Shown here piece after piece: positions 8,907 through 19,586 of a DNA stretch of 40,341 bases. Location of the stretch: the NCBI GenBank assembly GCA_001776505.1, contig MFBV01000014.1, forward strand, positions 33,774 through 74,114. The letters run 5' to 3'. Within the stretch, counting starts at the first letter, position 1. The number at the start of each line of letters is the position of its first letter. Made by a program: the position numbers and the translations under genes. This DNA comes from Candidatus Curtissbacteria bacterium RIFCSPLOWO2_02_FULL_40_11. Its GTDB lineage: Bacteria; Patescibacteriota; Microgenomatia; Curtissbacterales; GWA2-41-24. A model generated the notes under the pieces. That model worked only from the letters and a program-made list of their open reading frames with translations, made no database searches and was not told the origin of the DNA.

Positions 8907-9977
8907 TTATTTATCAGATGTTGAATCTCTACCTACTAACCGCTCTAATTCCTTAGGCCTCAAACTGTACTGTTGTGCAGTATCTGCGCTGATTTTTCCG
9001 GAGTTAACATGCTCTGCCAACGAAACCTCAAGAAGCCTCATACCCGATGACCCTGATGTCTGAATAATGTTATCTATTTGATGGGTTTTCCCCTCACGTA
9101 TTGAAGTCTTCACGGCAGAAGATGCAAGTAAAATCTCTGAGACAGGTATTCGACCTCCTCCTATTGCCGGTATTAATCTTAGCGAAACAATGCCCGCGAT
9201 AGTCGCCGAAAGCTGTAATCTTACTTGAGCTTGTTGCCTGTCGGGGAAAACATCAATTATTCTGTCAATCGATTGCGCGGCATTATTTGTGTGCAGGGTC
9301 GCAAAAACCAAGTGTCCGGTTTCGGCAACGGTTATTGCCGAAGATATGGTCTCAAAGTCGCGCATCTCACCAACCAAGACCACATCCGGATCCTCACGAA
9401 GCGCACTTCGCAGTGAAACTTCCCAAGAATGAGTATCCAAGTGCATTTCCCGCTGAGAAACCAATGCCTTCCCCCGAGGATAAACATATTCAATTGGGTC
9501 TTCAATCGTAAGTATATGAACAGGCCTCGTTTGATTAATTTCATTAATAATTGAAGCAATCGTCGTAGATTTTCCGTGGCCTGTTGGCCCGGTAACCAAA
9601 ATAAATCCCTGCCGCATCTTGGCAAAATTGTGACAAATAGAAGGCAAATTAAGCTCTTCAAGCGTCTTTATGTAAGTAGGAATTAGACGAAGTGCTGCAG
9701 AAAGATAACCCTTCTGATAGTAAGCATTAACACGAAACCTGGCAACTTCACCCAGAGCAAAAGAGAAATCCAACTCCTTATTGACCGAAAGCATTTCTTT
9801 TTGCTCCGGCGATAAAAGTTCATGAACCAGAGTTTCTGTGTCCTCGGGTGTTAAGGGGGCGGAAGATAACGGAATCAGTTGCCCGTCAATCCTCATCATT
9901 GAAGGAGTACCAACAACCAAGTGCAAATCAGAGGCCTCTTTTTTGACTATAGTTTCCAGATAATCTTGTATAGACAT
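8907..9977 (-). CDS. pilT: type IV pilus retraction ATPase PilT
   Basis: ASDLHLVVG, GPTGHGKSTT Walker A, EDPIEYVYP, LREDPDVVLVGEMRD. Confidence 0.95.
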   Translation of the reverse strand: MSIQDYLETIVKKEASDLHLVVGTPSMMRIDGQLIPLSSAPLTPEDTETLVHELLSPEQKEMLSVNKELDFSFALGEVARFRVNAYYQKGYLSAALRLIPTYIKTLEELNLPSICHNFAKMRQGFILVTGPTGHGKSTTIASIINEINQTRPVHILTIEDPIEYVYPRGKALVSQREMHLDTHSWEVSLRSALREDPDVVLVGEMRDFETISSAITVAETGHLVFATLHTNNAAQSIDRIIDVFPDRQQAQVRLQLSATIAGIVSLRLIPAIGGGRIPVSEILLASSAVKTSIREGKTHQIDNIIQTSGSSGMRLLEVSLAEHVNSGKISADTAQQYSLRPKELERLVGRDSTSDK

Positions 9978-10087
9978 GTTTAAAATTTCTAATTTCTAAG
10001 TGCTCTAATTTCTAATCAAATCCCAATTTGCAATTCCCAAATTGATTAGATCAATTAGAAAAATTAGGTTAATTAGGTCAATTGTCA

Positions 10088-11857
10088 TTATTCCTCGGCT
10101 ACTCTCAATACTTCTTCTACGGTTGAGATTCCTTCGATAACTTTCAAAAATCCGTCTTGCTTCATGGTTATCATCCCTTCTGCTATTGCTTCTCTTTGTA
10201 TAGCCTGCGACGTTTCGTGAGAAAATATCATCCTTGCGACCTTTTCACTAACTACCAAAACTTCAAAAATTCCTATCCTGCCTAAATAACCCGTGTTATT
10301 ACACTCGGAACAACCCTTACCAACATATACTTTAAATTTTTTAGTGTTAAAGTCGTATAGATTCCCCAATATCTTTTTCAATTCTTCAACAATCTCAACT
10401 TTCGGCTCTCGTGCTTCTTTGCATGTTGGGCAAATTTTTCTAATAACGCGCTGGCCTACAACGCAATTAACTGTAGAAGCAATTAAATACGGCTCCGCAT
10501 GCATATCCAGAAGCCTTGGCAAGGCTCCGGAAGCATCATTGGTGTGCAAAGTCGAAAACACTAAATGCCCGGTTAGAGAAGCTTGAACAGCAAGCTCCGT
10601 TGTCTCACTATCTCGAACCTCTCCCACCATAATGATATTCGGGTCTTGTCTCAGAAACGAGCGGAGCCCGGAAGCAAACGTTAATCCTGCTTGAGGGTTG
10701 ATCTGAACTTGATTGATTCCTGCCATCTGATACTCAATCGGGTCTTCTAGGGTAACAATGTTCACTTTTGTGGAGTTTAACTTCGAAAGAACCGAATAGA
10801 GTGTGGTAGTTTTTCCGCTTCCCGTCGGACCCGTTACTAAAATTATTCCGTGCGGTCTGGCAATATTTTCTTCTAGATTCTTCAGTGCCTTTGCGCGCAA
10901 ACCGAGTTCAGGCAGTGTTGGTACGGCTCCTGTTTTTTTAAGCAGTCGCATAACAAACTTTTCACCAAATGCAGTCGGCAAGGTAGAAAGTCTCAAATCA
11001 AGTTCTTCCTTGCCAAGCTTAAAGTTAAATCTCGCATCTTGAGGAACACGTTTTTCATCTATTTTCATATTCCCAAGAATTTTTATTCTCGAAATAATTG
11101 AATCGTGAATTTTCTTGGGCAAAATTAATTTCTCGTGCAAAATTCCATCAATTCTGTATCTCACTCGAGTTTCATTTTCTAATGGCTCAATGTGAATATC
11201 CGATGCTCTCACTCTAATTCCATATTCCAAGAGTGTTGACACAATCCTGGCAACAGGAGCTTCCCCTAGAACAGATCCGGTCATTGCGCTTTGGATATTC
11301 GTATTACCCATTCCGGGTGCAACTTCTTTCAACGCTTCAGTAACCTCGGAAGAAAGTCCTCTTGTATACTGTTCAGCTATTGCTTTACTAATCGAAGCAG
11401 CCGTCGCAAGATACGGCTTTACAGTAAGACCGGATTTCTTTTCAATAAACTCAAAAACCTGCAAGTCCAGTGGGTCGACCATCGCCACAGACAAAACCTC
11501 GTTATTCTTATTAATTGGAATAACCTGAAATCTCTTAGCTACTTCTTCTGGAATATAACCTAAAATTTCTGGAGAAATTGGCTGCTCGGCAGGATCGCTA
11601 TAAGGAACACCCATTACTTTAGATTTTGCTTGGCTCATCTGTTCATCAGTAACCCAGTTCATCGAAGCGATAATCTTTTCGCTATCTTCTTGCCTTCGTT
11701 TAACCTCGTCCTTTACGAATTGAAGCTGTTCTTGGGTAATTGCTCCAGATGACGCTAGGATATCTTCAAGTGAAGCTATTGTCTTTTTCTTTTCTTTAGG
11801 CGTTGCAAACGGGGCAGTGACTGCCATGATTTTATAATTTCTACCTAATTTGATCAT
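10088..11857 (-). CDS. pilB: type IV pilus assembly ATPase PilB
   Basis: GPTGSGKTTTLYSVL, LRQDPNIIMVGEVRD, CPTCKEA..CSECNNTGYLGRIGIFEVL zinc motif; an in-frame later ATG (MAVTAP..) may be the start. Confidence 0.95.
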   Translation of the reverse strand: MIKLGRNYKIMAVTAPFATPKEKKKTIASLEDILASSGAITQEQLQFVKDEVKRRQEDSEKIIASMNWVTDEQMSQAKSKVMGVPYSDPAEQPISPEILGYIPEEVAKRFQVIPINKNNEVLSVAMVDPLDLQVFEFIEKKSGLTVKPYLATAASISKAIAEQYTRGLSSEVTEALKEVAPGMGNTNIQSAMTGSVLGEAPVARIVSTLLEYGIRVRASDIHIEPLENETRVRYRIDGILHEKLILPKKIHDSIISRIKILGNMKIDEKRVPQDARFNFKLGKEELDLRLSTLPTAFGEKFVMRLLKKTGAVPTLPELGLRAKALKNLEENIARPHGIILVTGPTGSGKTTTLYSVLSKLNSTKVNIVTLEDPIEYQMAGINQVQINPQAGLTFASGLRSFLRQDPNIIMVGEVRDSETTELAVQASLTGHLVFSTLHTNDASGALPRLLDMHAEPYLIASTVNCVVGQRVIRKICPTCKEAREPKVEIVEELKKILGNLYDFNTKKFKVYVGKGCSECNNTGYLGRIGIFEVLVVSEKVARMIFSHETSQAIQREAIAEGMITMKQDGFLKVIEGISTVEEVLRVAEE

Positions 11858-11916
11858 AGCAGAAAGGGGTTAAAAATTGAAAATTCTTATACATACGTTT
11901 AAAATCACCATGTCAA

Positions 11917-12594
11917 ATGGTCAAAACAACACAATCCAAATTTCAATCATTCTTAATAATAGGGAAGGGTGCAAAGACAGAAAGTAACAAGATTGCAGAT
12001 TCATTCAACATAAATTTACAAAAACAATCTCCAGACATTTCAATCATCTCTCCTCAAAAAAAATCCATTTCGATAGATCAAATACGCCAGTTAAAAAAAC
12101 AGATTGACCAAAAACCGGTTTCAGATTCTCATAAACTAATCGTAATCAAAGATGCCCAAAACCTAACCAAGCAAGCCCAAAACTCACTTCTAAAAATATT
12201 CGAAGAGCCGCCGCCACACGCGATAATTATTCTTGAAGCCAAGGATAAATCGGACTTGCTTCCAACGATTGTCTCGCGGGCAGTAATGATTAAAACTTCC
12301 GCAAAACATGGAATAGAGCCCAAGTCGTCAATTCTGCTATCGGACAAAAAAACACAAGAATTGCTCGAAGAAATCTCACAAATCGAAGACCCTATCGTTT
12401 GGATTGACGATCAAATGAACTCGCTCCATGAGTCTCTACTTACAAATATAAGAAGCAATAAAAATAATTATTCACTCGCCGAAATCCGGACAGCACAAGA
12501 AAAATGTGCCGAGGCAAAAAAAATGATCGAGGCAAATGTTGACGCCAAATTCGTCCTGGCAAACTTAATTTTCAGCTTAAAATTAGACGCTTAA
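11917..12594 (+). CDS. DNA polymerase III delta' subunit-like protein
   Basis: SIDQIRQLKKQI..KLIVIKDAQNLTKQAQNSLLKIFEEPPPHAIIIL..LLPTIVSRA. Confidence 0.8.
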   Translation: MVKTTQSKFQSFLIIGKGAKTESNKIADSFNINLQKQSPDISIISPQKKSISIDQIRQLKKQIDQKPVSDSHKLIVIKDAQNLTKQAQNSLLKIFEEPPPHAIIILEAKDKSDLLPTIVSRAVMIKTSAKHGIEPKSSILLSDKKTQELLEEISQIEDPIVWIDDQMNSLHESLLTNIRSNKNNYSLAEIRTAQEKCAEAKKMIEANVDAKFVLANLIFSLKLDA

Positions 12595-12712
12595 TATCTG
12601 ATAACTAGCCTCACGGTTCGACTCCTAACTTCCGGCACCGCGTCAAACGCGGTTAGTCGAGTTTGACTCGACACTGTCCTTCACTAAAGTTTCGAACAGC
12701 AAGCAAAATTAG

Positions 12713-12750
12713 ACCGATAGTTTTGACTATGGCAGTAAAAGTGATATAAT
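12713..12750 (+). promoter_or_regulatory. ACCGATAG box + TTGACT-N16-TATAAT promoter
   Basis: ACCGATAG 12713-12720, TTGACT 12723-12728, TATAAT 12745-12750, ATG at 12761. Confidence 0.7.
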
Positions 12751-12760
12751 TCTCATCAGT

Positions 12761-13468
12761 ATGGTATCTAAAGAAGCGTTAGTTTTACCAGGGCAGGAAA
12801 ACTTTAAAGTCCATGAGGATTCTAATTTGGCGCGAGTCTTAGAAACCCTTGAGGATCTTCAGAGGGCAGAAAAAATTCTAATTGCGAATAACAAACCACT
12901 TGTTAAAATTAATCCTGAAAGTAATTGGGCAGAGTGGATAGAATATTTTGTAGCTCCTCCTGAAGGAATTTTCAACGCCGACAGATTAAATAGTTTCAGG
13001 CAAAATCTTTTTCCCCACATGAAACCTGGATTGAATAGCCCTGTGTACCAAACTGCTGATGGCTTACATTTGGGTTATGTTGCATTTGACGACAAGTTAG
13101 TTCGTAGAAATCGAGAAATAACAGATGCAGTACAGGAGGAATTCGAGCCAGGGGCAGCTGAAAGGCTAGGTCTGAAATTGGAAGAACCTATTGCTAGAAG
13201 AAGCGATGATACTCTAAGTAGAAGGACATTTGTTAAAGTTTATCCACATATATTACTTGCAGAGGTTGTTGCTAGAATGAAAAGAGAAGGAACCCATTAT
13301 TCTTCGCTCTACTTTACCCGACTAGAGGACGAATTAAGTAAACCTCAACAAGAAGTATTAAAAGTCGCTGCTCAAGATAGATATGGGCATAGCGGTAGGT
13401 TGTTTCGGATAATGCAGAGCGTAGCAAGACGAGAAGAAGCAGAAGCTCACAGTCAGTATCTTCGTTAA
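12761..13468 (+). CDS. hypothetical protein
   Basis: 235-aa ORF with good upstream promoter; no family recognised. Confidence 0.75.
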   Translation: MVSKEALVLPGQENFKVHEDSNLARVLETLEDLQRAEKILIANNKPLVKINPESNWAEWIEYFVAPPEGIFNADRLNSFRQNLFPHMKPGLNSPVYQTADGLHLGYVAFDDKLVRRNREITDAVQEEFEPGAAERLGLKLEEPIARRSDDTLSRRTFVKVYPHILLAEVVARMKREGTHYSSLYFTRLEDELSKPQQEVLKVAAQDRYGHSGRLFRIMQSVARREEAEAHSQYLR

Positions 13469-13480
13469 ACCCCAATCTCA

Positions 13481-13514
13481 AGAAAGTTATTCTGATTCTG
13501 AACCCAAAAAGTTC
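13481..13514. repeat. island repeat, copy B (AGAAAGTTATTCTGATTCTGAACCCAAAAAGTTC)
   Basis: Core GAACCCAAAAAGTTC at 13500-13514. Confidence 0.85.
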
Positions 13515-13646
13515 ATCTCGCTACGCTCGATGTAAACTCCTTCGAAAACTCAGGATAAATAACAGCGTCGATTTTTTGACATGACTATATTGCTTTTGGT
13601 AATATAACTTTAATCACTAGGGAGAATACGACCATATGACTGCGTG

Positions 13647-14222
13647 TCATATTGCGACGCCTCCCGTTTTTATTGGTCTAAATTCAAGAGTCTCTTTCTC
13701 TCTATATAGAAATATTTTGTGCTTTTGGTACCCCTTTAGTAAACTTGACTCAGAATGGCGATTGGGAATGATAATTTTGAACAACTTGTCCTTTTTTTCA
13801 AGAAATTCGTACAGGCAATAGAAATCCCCGTCACCTGAAACAATTACCGCTTTGTCATAATTATTATATTCTATTGCAGCCGCATAAAGCACCAATTCGG
13901 CATCTACATTACCTTTTGGCTTACCCTCCCTATTTTTAGTAGTTGGTTTATAAACTAGATTGTAACCACATGATTTTAGATATTTGTACAGTTTTTCATT
14001 TTGCTTCATGTAGCCAATAAACAAAAGTGCTTTAGACACACGGTATTTGTCCGATAAATACTTTCTGAATTTTTTATAGTCCAGTTTCCAACCTCTGTAG
14101 ACTCGTTTCCTGCCCTTATAAATATCTTTGCTGGTACCAAGATTGAGATTTTGGCTGTCGATAAAAGCATAAACCAGCGGATATTTACTTCTTGATGTTT
14201 TTCTCGTTTTCATATTCATAAA
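13647..14222 (-). CDS. NYN/LabA-like (PIN-like) putative RNase
   Basis: YAFIDSQNLNLG..AELVLYAAAIEYNNYDKAVIVSGDGDFYCLYEFL; ORF-track start 14231 overlaps a probable -10 (TAAAAT), so a start near 14213-14219 is likely. Confidence 0.8.
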   Translation of the reverse strand, partial: FMNMKTRKTSRSKYPLVYAFIDSQNLNLGTSKDIYKGRKRVYRGWKLDYKKFRKYLSDKYRVSKALLFIGYMKQNEKLYKYLKSCGYNLVYKPTTKNREGKPKGNVDAELVLYAAAIEYNNYDKAVIVSGDGDFYCLYEFLEKKDKLFKIIIPNRHSESSLLKGYQKHKIFLYREKETLEFRPIKTGGVAI

Positions 14223-14252
14223 TTTTATCATAGAAGAAATATGCAGAATTAC

Positions 14253-14286
14253 AGAAAGTTATTTTGTTTTTGAACCCAAAAGGTTC
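14253..14286. repeat. island repeat, copy C (AGAAAGTTATTTTGTTTTTGAACCCAAAAGGTTC)
   Basis: Core GAACCCAAAAGGTTC at 14272-14286 is a 5-bp-arm palindrome. Confidence 0.85.
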
Positions 14287-14325
14287 TAACATCGCCTACA
14301 CTTCAACCTTGTTCAGTGCTATAGC

Positions 14326-14376
14326 GTGTCGGCACTCTAGCCTATAGTTGATAAATTCTTCATCTCGTGCTAAAAT
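14326..14376 (+). promoter_or_regulatory. GTGTCGGCAC + CCTATAG box + TTGATA-N17-TAAAAT promoter
   Basis: GTGTCGGCAC 14326-14335, CCTATAG 14341-14347, TTGATA 14348-14353, TAAAAT 14371-14376, ATG at 14385. Confidence 0.75.
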
Positions 14377-14384
14377 CATTCGAA

Positions 14385-14813
14385 ATGAGTACAGAAGCAC
14401 CAGCTACGCAAGAAAGAACTATCATAGAAGTGGAATACGGTAAAAGGACGTGGGGGTTCCACAGAGAGCCGGAGATGTCTATGCACGAATGGGGATATGT
14501 AACGGTAGACTGGCCTTTGACCGTCGAGCATCCTGTCGTTGTCTATTACAAGCAAGGAGAAACCTCCAAAACTCCTCACACATTGGAAATCCAAAACGCT
14601 TTCAGCGAATGGGAAGTAGGTAATACAAACACTCCACAGATAAAAGGTAACAAGAACGCAATTATTCCCGTATGGTCGGAAGAGTTGAACCCTGAAACGG
14701 GAGAGCTGACGATAAGCAGCAAGAGCGTTAACCAAGCTATAATTGATTTAGTTGTAAAAGCTAAACCTGTACTTATTGAAAACCCTTCAATGGAAGAACT
14801 AGGCCTTAAATAA
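14385..14813 (+). CDS. hypothetical protein
   Basis: MSTEAPATQERTIIEVEYGKRTW..; ORF-track start 14367 would overlap the -10 box. Confidence 0.75.
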   Translation: MSTEAPATQERTIIEVEYGKRTWGFHREPEMSMHEWGYVTVDWPLTVEHPVVVYYKQGETSKTPHTLEIQNAFSEWEVGNTNTPQIKGNKNAIIPVWSEELNPETGELTISSKSVNQAIIDLVVKAKPVLIENPSMEELGLK

Positions 14814-14818
14814 TTTTT

Positions 14819-14833
14819 GAACCCAAAAAGTTC
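14819..14833. repeat. island repeat, copy D (GAACCCAAAAAGTTC)
   Basis: Exact match to copies B, F and G core. Confidence 0.85.
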
Positions 14834-14846
14834 TAACTTCATCTAC

Positions 14847-14897
14847 GTGTCGGCACACAGACCTATAGTTGAGAAAGTCTCCTTTTTCTGATATAAT
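14847..14897 (+). promoter_or_regulatory. GTGTCGGCAC + ACCTATAG box + TTGAGA-N17-TATAAT promoter
   Basis: GTGTCGGCAC 14847-14856, ACCTATAG 14861-14868, TTGAGA 14869-14874, TATAAT 14892-14897, ATG at 14911. Confidence 0.8.
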
Positions 14898-14910
14898 TTC
14901 GTCCCTAATC

Positions 14911-15495
14911 ATGTCAAAAGAAAGATTTACAGACTGGGCACGGATTAAACCGGAAAACTACCGACCCAAGGTTGAAAATGGAGTGATAGTCGAAATAGGC
15001 CCCGGTATTGTTAATGCGCCTAAAATCTCAGAAACACTTTTAAGAAGAATCAAGTATGGGGCAGTATATATAGGCATCGATTACTTCGCTGATGAATTGC
15101 ATCGTGATTCATTCGACGTTGGTGAGCTCGTTGTGGGCGATTTAATAGATCTTCCTATTTCTTCGGGGCTAGTCGAGCAAATATGGATGATGAATGTATT
15201 TAGCGACGGAGACCATAAACGGAGAAGCGTCCAATACACAGACTCGCAACTGTATGAGCACTTCTTCAACGAACTGGCGAGGGTCTTAAAAACTGATGGC
15301 ACTGTAATTATCTGCGACTATTATGGTGATACGGTCCCTATAGGCTGGCTTAGAACAAAAGATTACAGTCGCTTTGGCTTTAAAATGCGATCCTACTCTA
15401 GAGGAACAGCATATCAATTTATCGAAAAGCATGGAATAACTCCTCAAGTATCAGACGATGACCCGTTCTTTATCACACTAACAAAGGTGAGATAG
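14911..15495 (+). CDS. class I SAM-dependent methyltransferase-like protein
   Basis: VIVEIGPGIVNAPKI..YIGIDYFADEL..VGDLIDLP..FFNELARVLKTDGTVIICDYYGD; the 14869 start is the -35 TTG. Confidence 0.7.
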   Translation: MSKERFTDWARIKPENYRPKVENGVIVEIGPGIVNAPKISETLLRRIKYGAVYIGIDYFADELHRDSFDVGELVVGDLIDLPISSGLVEQIWMMNVFSDGDHKRRSVQYTDSQLYEHFFNELARVLKTDGTVIICDYYGDTVPIGWLRTKDYSRFGFKMRSYSRGTAYQFIEKHGITPQVSDDDPFFITLTKVR

Positions 15496-15504
15496 TTTTA
15501 TTTC

Positions 15505-15599
15505 AAACCCAAAAAGTTCACGCACTTCGCATAAAGCTACGAGCGGCAAGTCCTTCGAATTCGTTTACACTGAGTACTATCGAAGTGCTCAGGACGAGT
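15505..15599. repeat. island repeat copy E with REP-like element
   Basis: AAACCCAAAAAGTTC..CGCACTTCGCATAAAGCTACGAGCG..CCTTCGAATTCGTTTACACTGAGTACTATCGAAGTGCTCAGGA, near-identical to 17334-17428. Confidence 0.9.
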
Positions 15600-15668
15600 A
15601 ACCATTCGACAGGCTCATGGTCTTCGACATCGTCTACAGATTTTGCATTTTGAGATTTATTGTGATAG

Positions 15669-15768
15669 TATAATGTATAACAAGTTGATGATGACAAAGG
15701 CCCGTGTTGGCCGAGTCCGAAAGGGCTATTCATCTAACTGACCTCACCTTAGGGTGGGGTTTTCTTTT
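15669..15768 (+). ncRNA. short transcription unit: sRNA or micropeptide mRNA with its own terminator
   Basis: TATAAT at 15669-15674, complementary GTTGATGA/TCATCTAAC segments, and terminator hairpin + T tract at 15742-15768. Confidence 0.45.
15742..15768 (+). terminator. intrinsic terminator
   Basis: CCTCACC-TTAG-GGTGGGG followed by TTTTCTTTT. Confidence 0.8.
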
Positions 15769-16324
15769 AGGTAAGAATAAATTGAGAAGATAGCTTTTTA
15801 TCTTTTTGGAACTTATTGAACCATTTTTTGGCATCTTTTCTGTCGGGATTGTCAAAGTAATATCTCACAAGACCAGCAAGCGCATCAGCTAACTGTAACC
15901 CGATCGGAGCACTTCCTTTTCGCACTGTTCTTAATTTTTTAACAGAAATTCTTTTATCACGAAGCACTTTCTTTAATCTCCTTTCGTACCATTTGGGCTT
16001 TTTGCCATCGATATAAATACTTGTGATTTTACCTTCGGTAATTAAATGTTGAAATACGGTTTCAGTCATTTCATGAGTTTTAACAGGATTTTTAAAAATA
16101 CCAATCTTAAAAGTAAAGCTTAAATCATTAACTTGCTCCAAGAATTTATTTCTTACTTTCCAGCCATGATCAGCCCAATGAAAAGTTTTTAAATCTAACT
16201 TATTAAGCAGCTTAAGCATTTTGTTTTCAAAAGTTTCGAGATTTTTTACTTCTACATAGACAAGTGCATTGCTTGCATGATCGGATTGTTTGTGAGTACC
16301 AGATTCATCAATAAAAATTACCAT
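15767..16324 (-). CDS. DUF3800 domain protein
   Basis: MVIFIDESGTHK..; C-terminal LQLADALAGLVRYYFD. Confidence 0.85.
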   Translation of the reverse strand: MVIFIDESGTHKQSDHASNALVYVEVKNLETFENKMLKLLNKLDLKTFHWADHGWKVRNKFLEQVNDLSFTFKIGIFKNPVKTHEMTETVFQHLITEGKITSIYIDGKKPKWYERRLKKVLRDKRISVKKLRTVRKGSAPIGLQLADALAGLVRYYFDNPDRKDAKKWFNKFQKDKKLSSQFILT

Positions 16325-16359
16325 AATCCCAATTTTACACTAAACAATAGCTTAATTCT

Positions 16360-16374
16360 GAACCCAAAAAGTTC
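16360..16374. repeat. island repeat, copy F (GAACCCAAAAAGTTC)
   Basis: Exact core match, followed by TCTCGCTACGCTCGATGTAAAC as in copy B. Confidence 0.85.
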
Positions 16375-16434
16375 GTCTCGCTACGCTCGATGTAAACTAA
16401 CATCGTTCATCCTGAGTCTTACCGAAGGGTCTAC

Positions 16435-16489
16435 GTGTCGGCACAAAACTAAACCGATAGTAGTAAAATCGCTTCAAATTTAGTATAAT
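16435..16489 (+). promoter_or_regulatory. GTGTCGGCAC + ACCGATAG box + TAGTAA-N17-TATAAT promoter
   Basis: GTGTCGGCAC 16435-16444, ACCGATAG 16453-16460, TATAAT 16484-16489, ATG at 16498. Confidence 0.7.
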
Positions 16490-16497
16490 TCTCACCT

Positions 16498-17295
16498 ATG
16501 CAATTCGGTGGATCAGAAAGACAACCTAGTTCTGAACGGAAACTATTTGTTACCCAAAGACTCGTCGTTAAAATCGGTAGCAACGTTATCACTGAGGGAG
16601 CTACAAAAGAGAAACCCTTAAATGCAGAATTTATTGATAATGTTGCCAGACAATGCAGTGAGCTATTCAAAAGCAGTGTAGAAGTTGTAATCGTTAGTTC
16701 AGGAGCAGTTGCCAGTGGCCGCAATCTGCTGCATATTGAAGAACACGATATTAGAGATAAACAAGTTGAGGCAGTCTTCGGACAACCCACCTTAATAGGA
16801 ACGTGGGTAGAGGCATTTAAGAAATTTGGAGTGGTGGCTGGACAAGCTCTTATTACTGAAAACGACCTCGAGGAAGGAAAAAACGTTCTGCGTAAATCTC
16901 TCAAACACGGTGTTGTCATCGTCAACTGGAACGATGCAGTTAACAGTGATGAGATGAGAGCATTTATGCGTCTTGCGGATAACGATCACGGTGCCGCAGA
17001 AGTCGCGGAAGCAATAGATGCTGATACTCTACTGTTAGTAACCGATGTAGAAGGTGTAATCGATGCAAAGGGCCAACTCATTGAAGACGGTTCGCAAATC
17101 AACGATGATGACATCTTCTTTGAGGGTTCCGATAAAGGAACTGGTGGAATGGTGACAAAAGTTAAAGTTCTTAAAGATTTAGCTCAAAAGGGAATACAAG
17201 GAATTATTACGGGTACAAAACAGCAAGACTTTATTCTCAAGGTTGCCAAAGGGAATACTGGAGGACGTACCAGTTTTCAATCAAACCGAAACTAA
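16498..17295 (+). CDS. glutamate 5-kinase-like amino acid kinase
   Basis: LVVKIGSNVITEG..VEVVIVSSGAVASGR..LITENDLEEGKNVL..ADTLLLVTDVEGV..GTGGMVTKV; no PUA domain. Confidence 0.8.
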   Translation: MQFGGSERQPSSERKLFVTQRLVVKIGSNVITEGATKEKPLNAEFIDNVARQCSELFKSSVEVVIVSSGAVASGRNLLHIEEHDIRDKQVEAVFGQPTLIGTWVEAFKKFGVVAGQALITENDLEEGKNVLRKSLKHGVVIVNWNDAVNSDEMRAFMRLADNDHGAAEVAEAIDADTLLLVTDVEGVIDAKGQLIEDGSQINDDDIFFEGSDKGTGGMVTKVKVLKDLAQKGIQGIITGTKQQDFILKVAKGNTGGRTSFQSNRN

Positions 17296-17333
17296 TCCAG
17301 AACATCAAGATTAAGCAAACTTAAATTGACCCT

Positions 17334-17428
17334 GAACCCAAAAAGTTCTCGCACTTCGCATAAAGCTACGAGCGACAACTCCTTCGAATTCGTTTACACT
17401 GAGTACTATCGAAGTGCTCAGGATAAGT
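17334..17428. repeat. island repeat copy G with REP-like element
   Basis: Near-identical to 15505-15599; GTGTCGGCAC follows at 17502-17511. Confidence 0.9.
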
Positions 17429-17640
17429 CCAACTTCACTATATTCTTCGCTAAAAGCTACGAATATCAAGAAAGTTTCGTCGGACAAGTAACATCGTTTA
17501 GGTGTCGGCACGTGAATTTCTAAGCCCTAGACCCTAAACCCTAATCCCTAACTTCAGCCTCATTTTAGGTTGCATGGCCAAGTGATCTTCTGGTAAAATC
17601 AGGTAATGGATTTTCGTATACTTTAAGAGTATGAAATTAA

Positions 17641-19584
<1,944 letters not shown>

Positions 19585-19586
19585 AC

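Noticed and set aside
9287-9661. ORFs overlapping pilT on both strands
   Set aside because: PilT motifs in the main frame are unambiguous; the others are alternative-frame artefacts.
12612-12640. tRNA-like T-arm string GGTTCGACTCC
   Set aside because: No acceptor, D-arm or anticodon arm fits in the sequence after the 12594 stop codon; more likely part of the repeat/hairpin region.
15694-15735. tRNA-Ser/Leu-like string GTTGGCCGAGTCCGAAAGGGC
   Set aside because: No T-arm or CCA-side acceptor follows; runs straight into an intrinsic terminator.
16449-16925. 158-aa ORF antisense to the glutamate-5-kinase-like gene
   Set aside because: Shadow ORF of a conserved kinase, composition Ser/Thr/Leu-rich with no domain.
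17523-17552. Telomere-like CCCTAGACCCTAAACCCTAATCCCTAAC
   Set aside because: Short degenerate simple repeat in an internal bacterial intergenic region; no support for a chromosome end.
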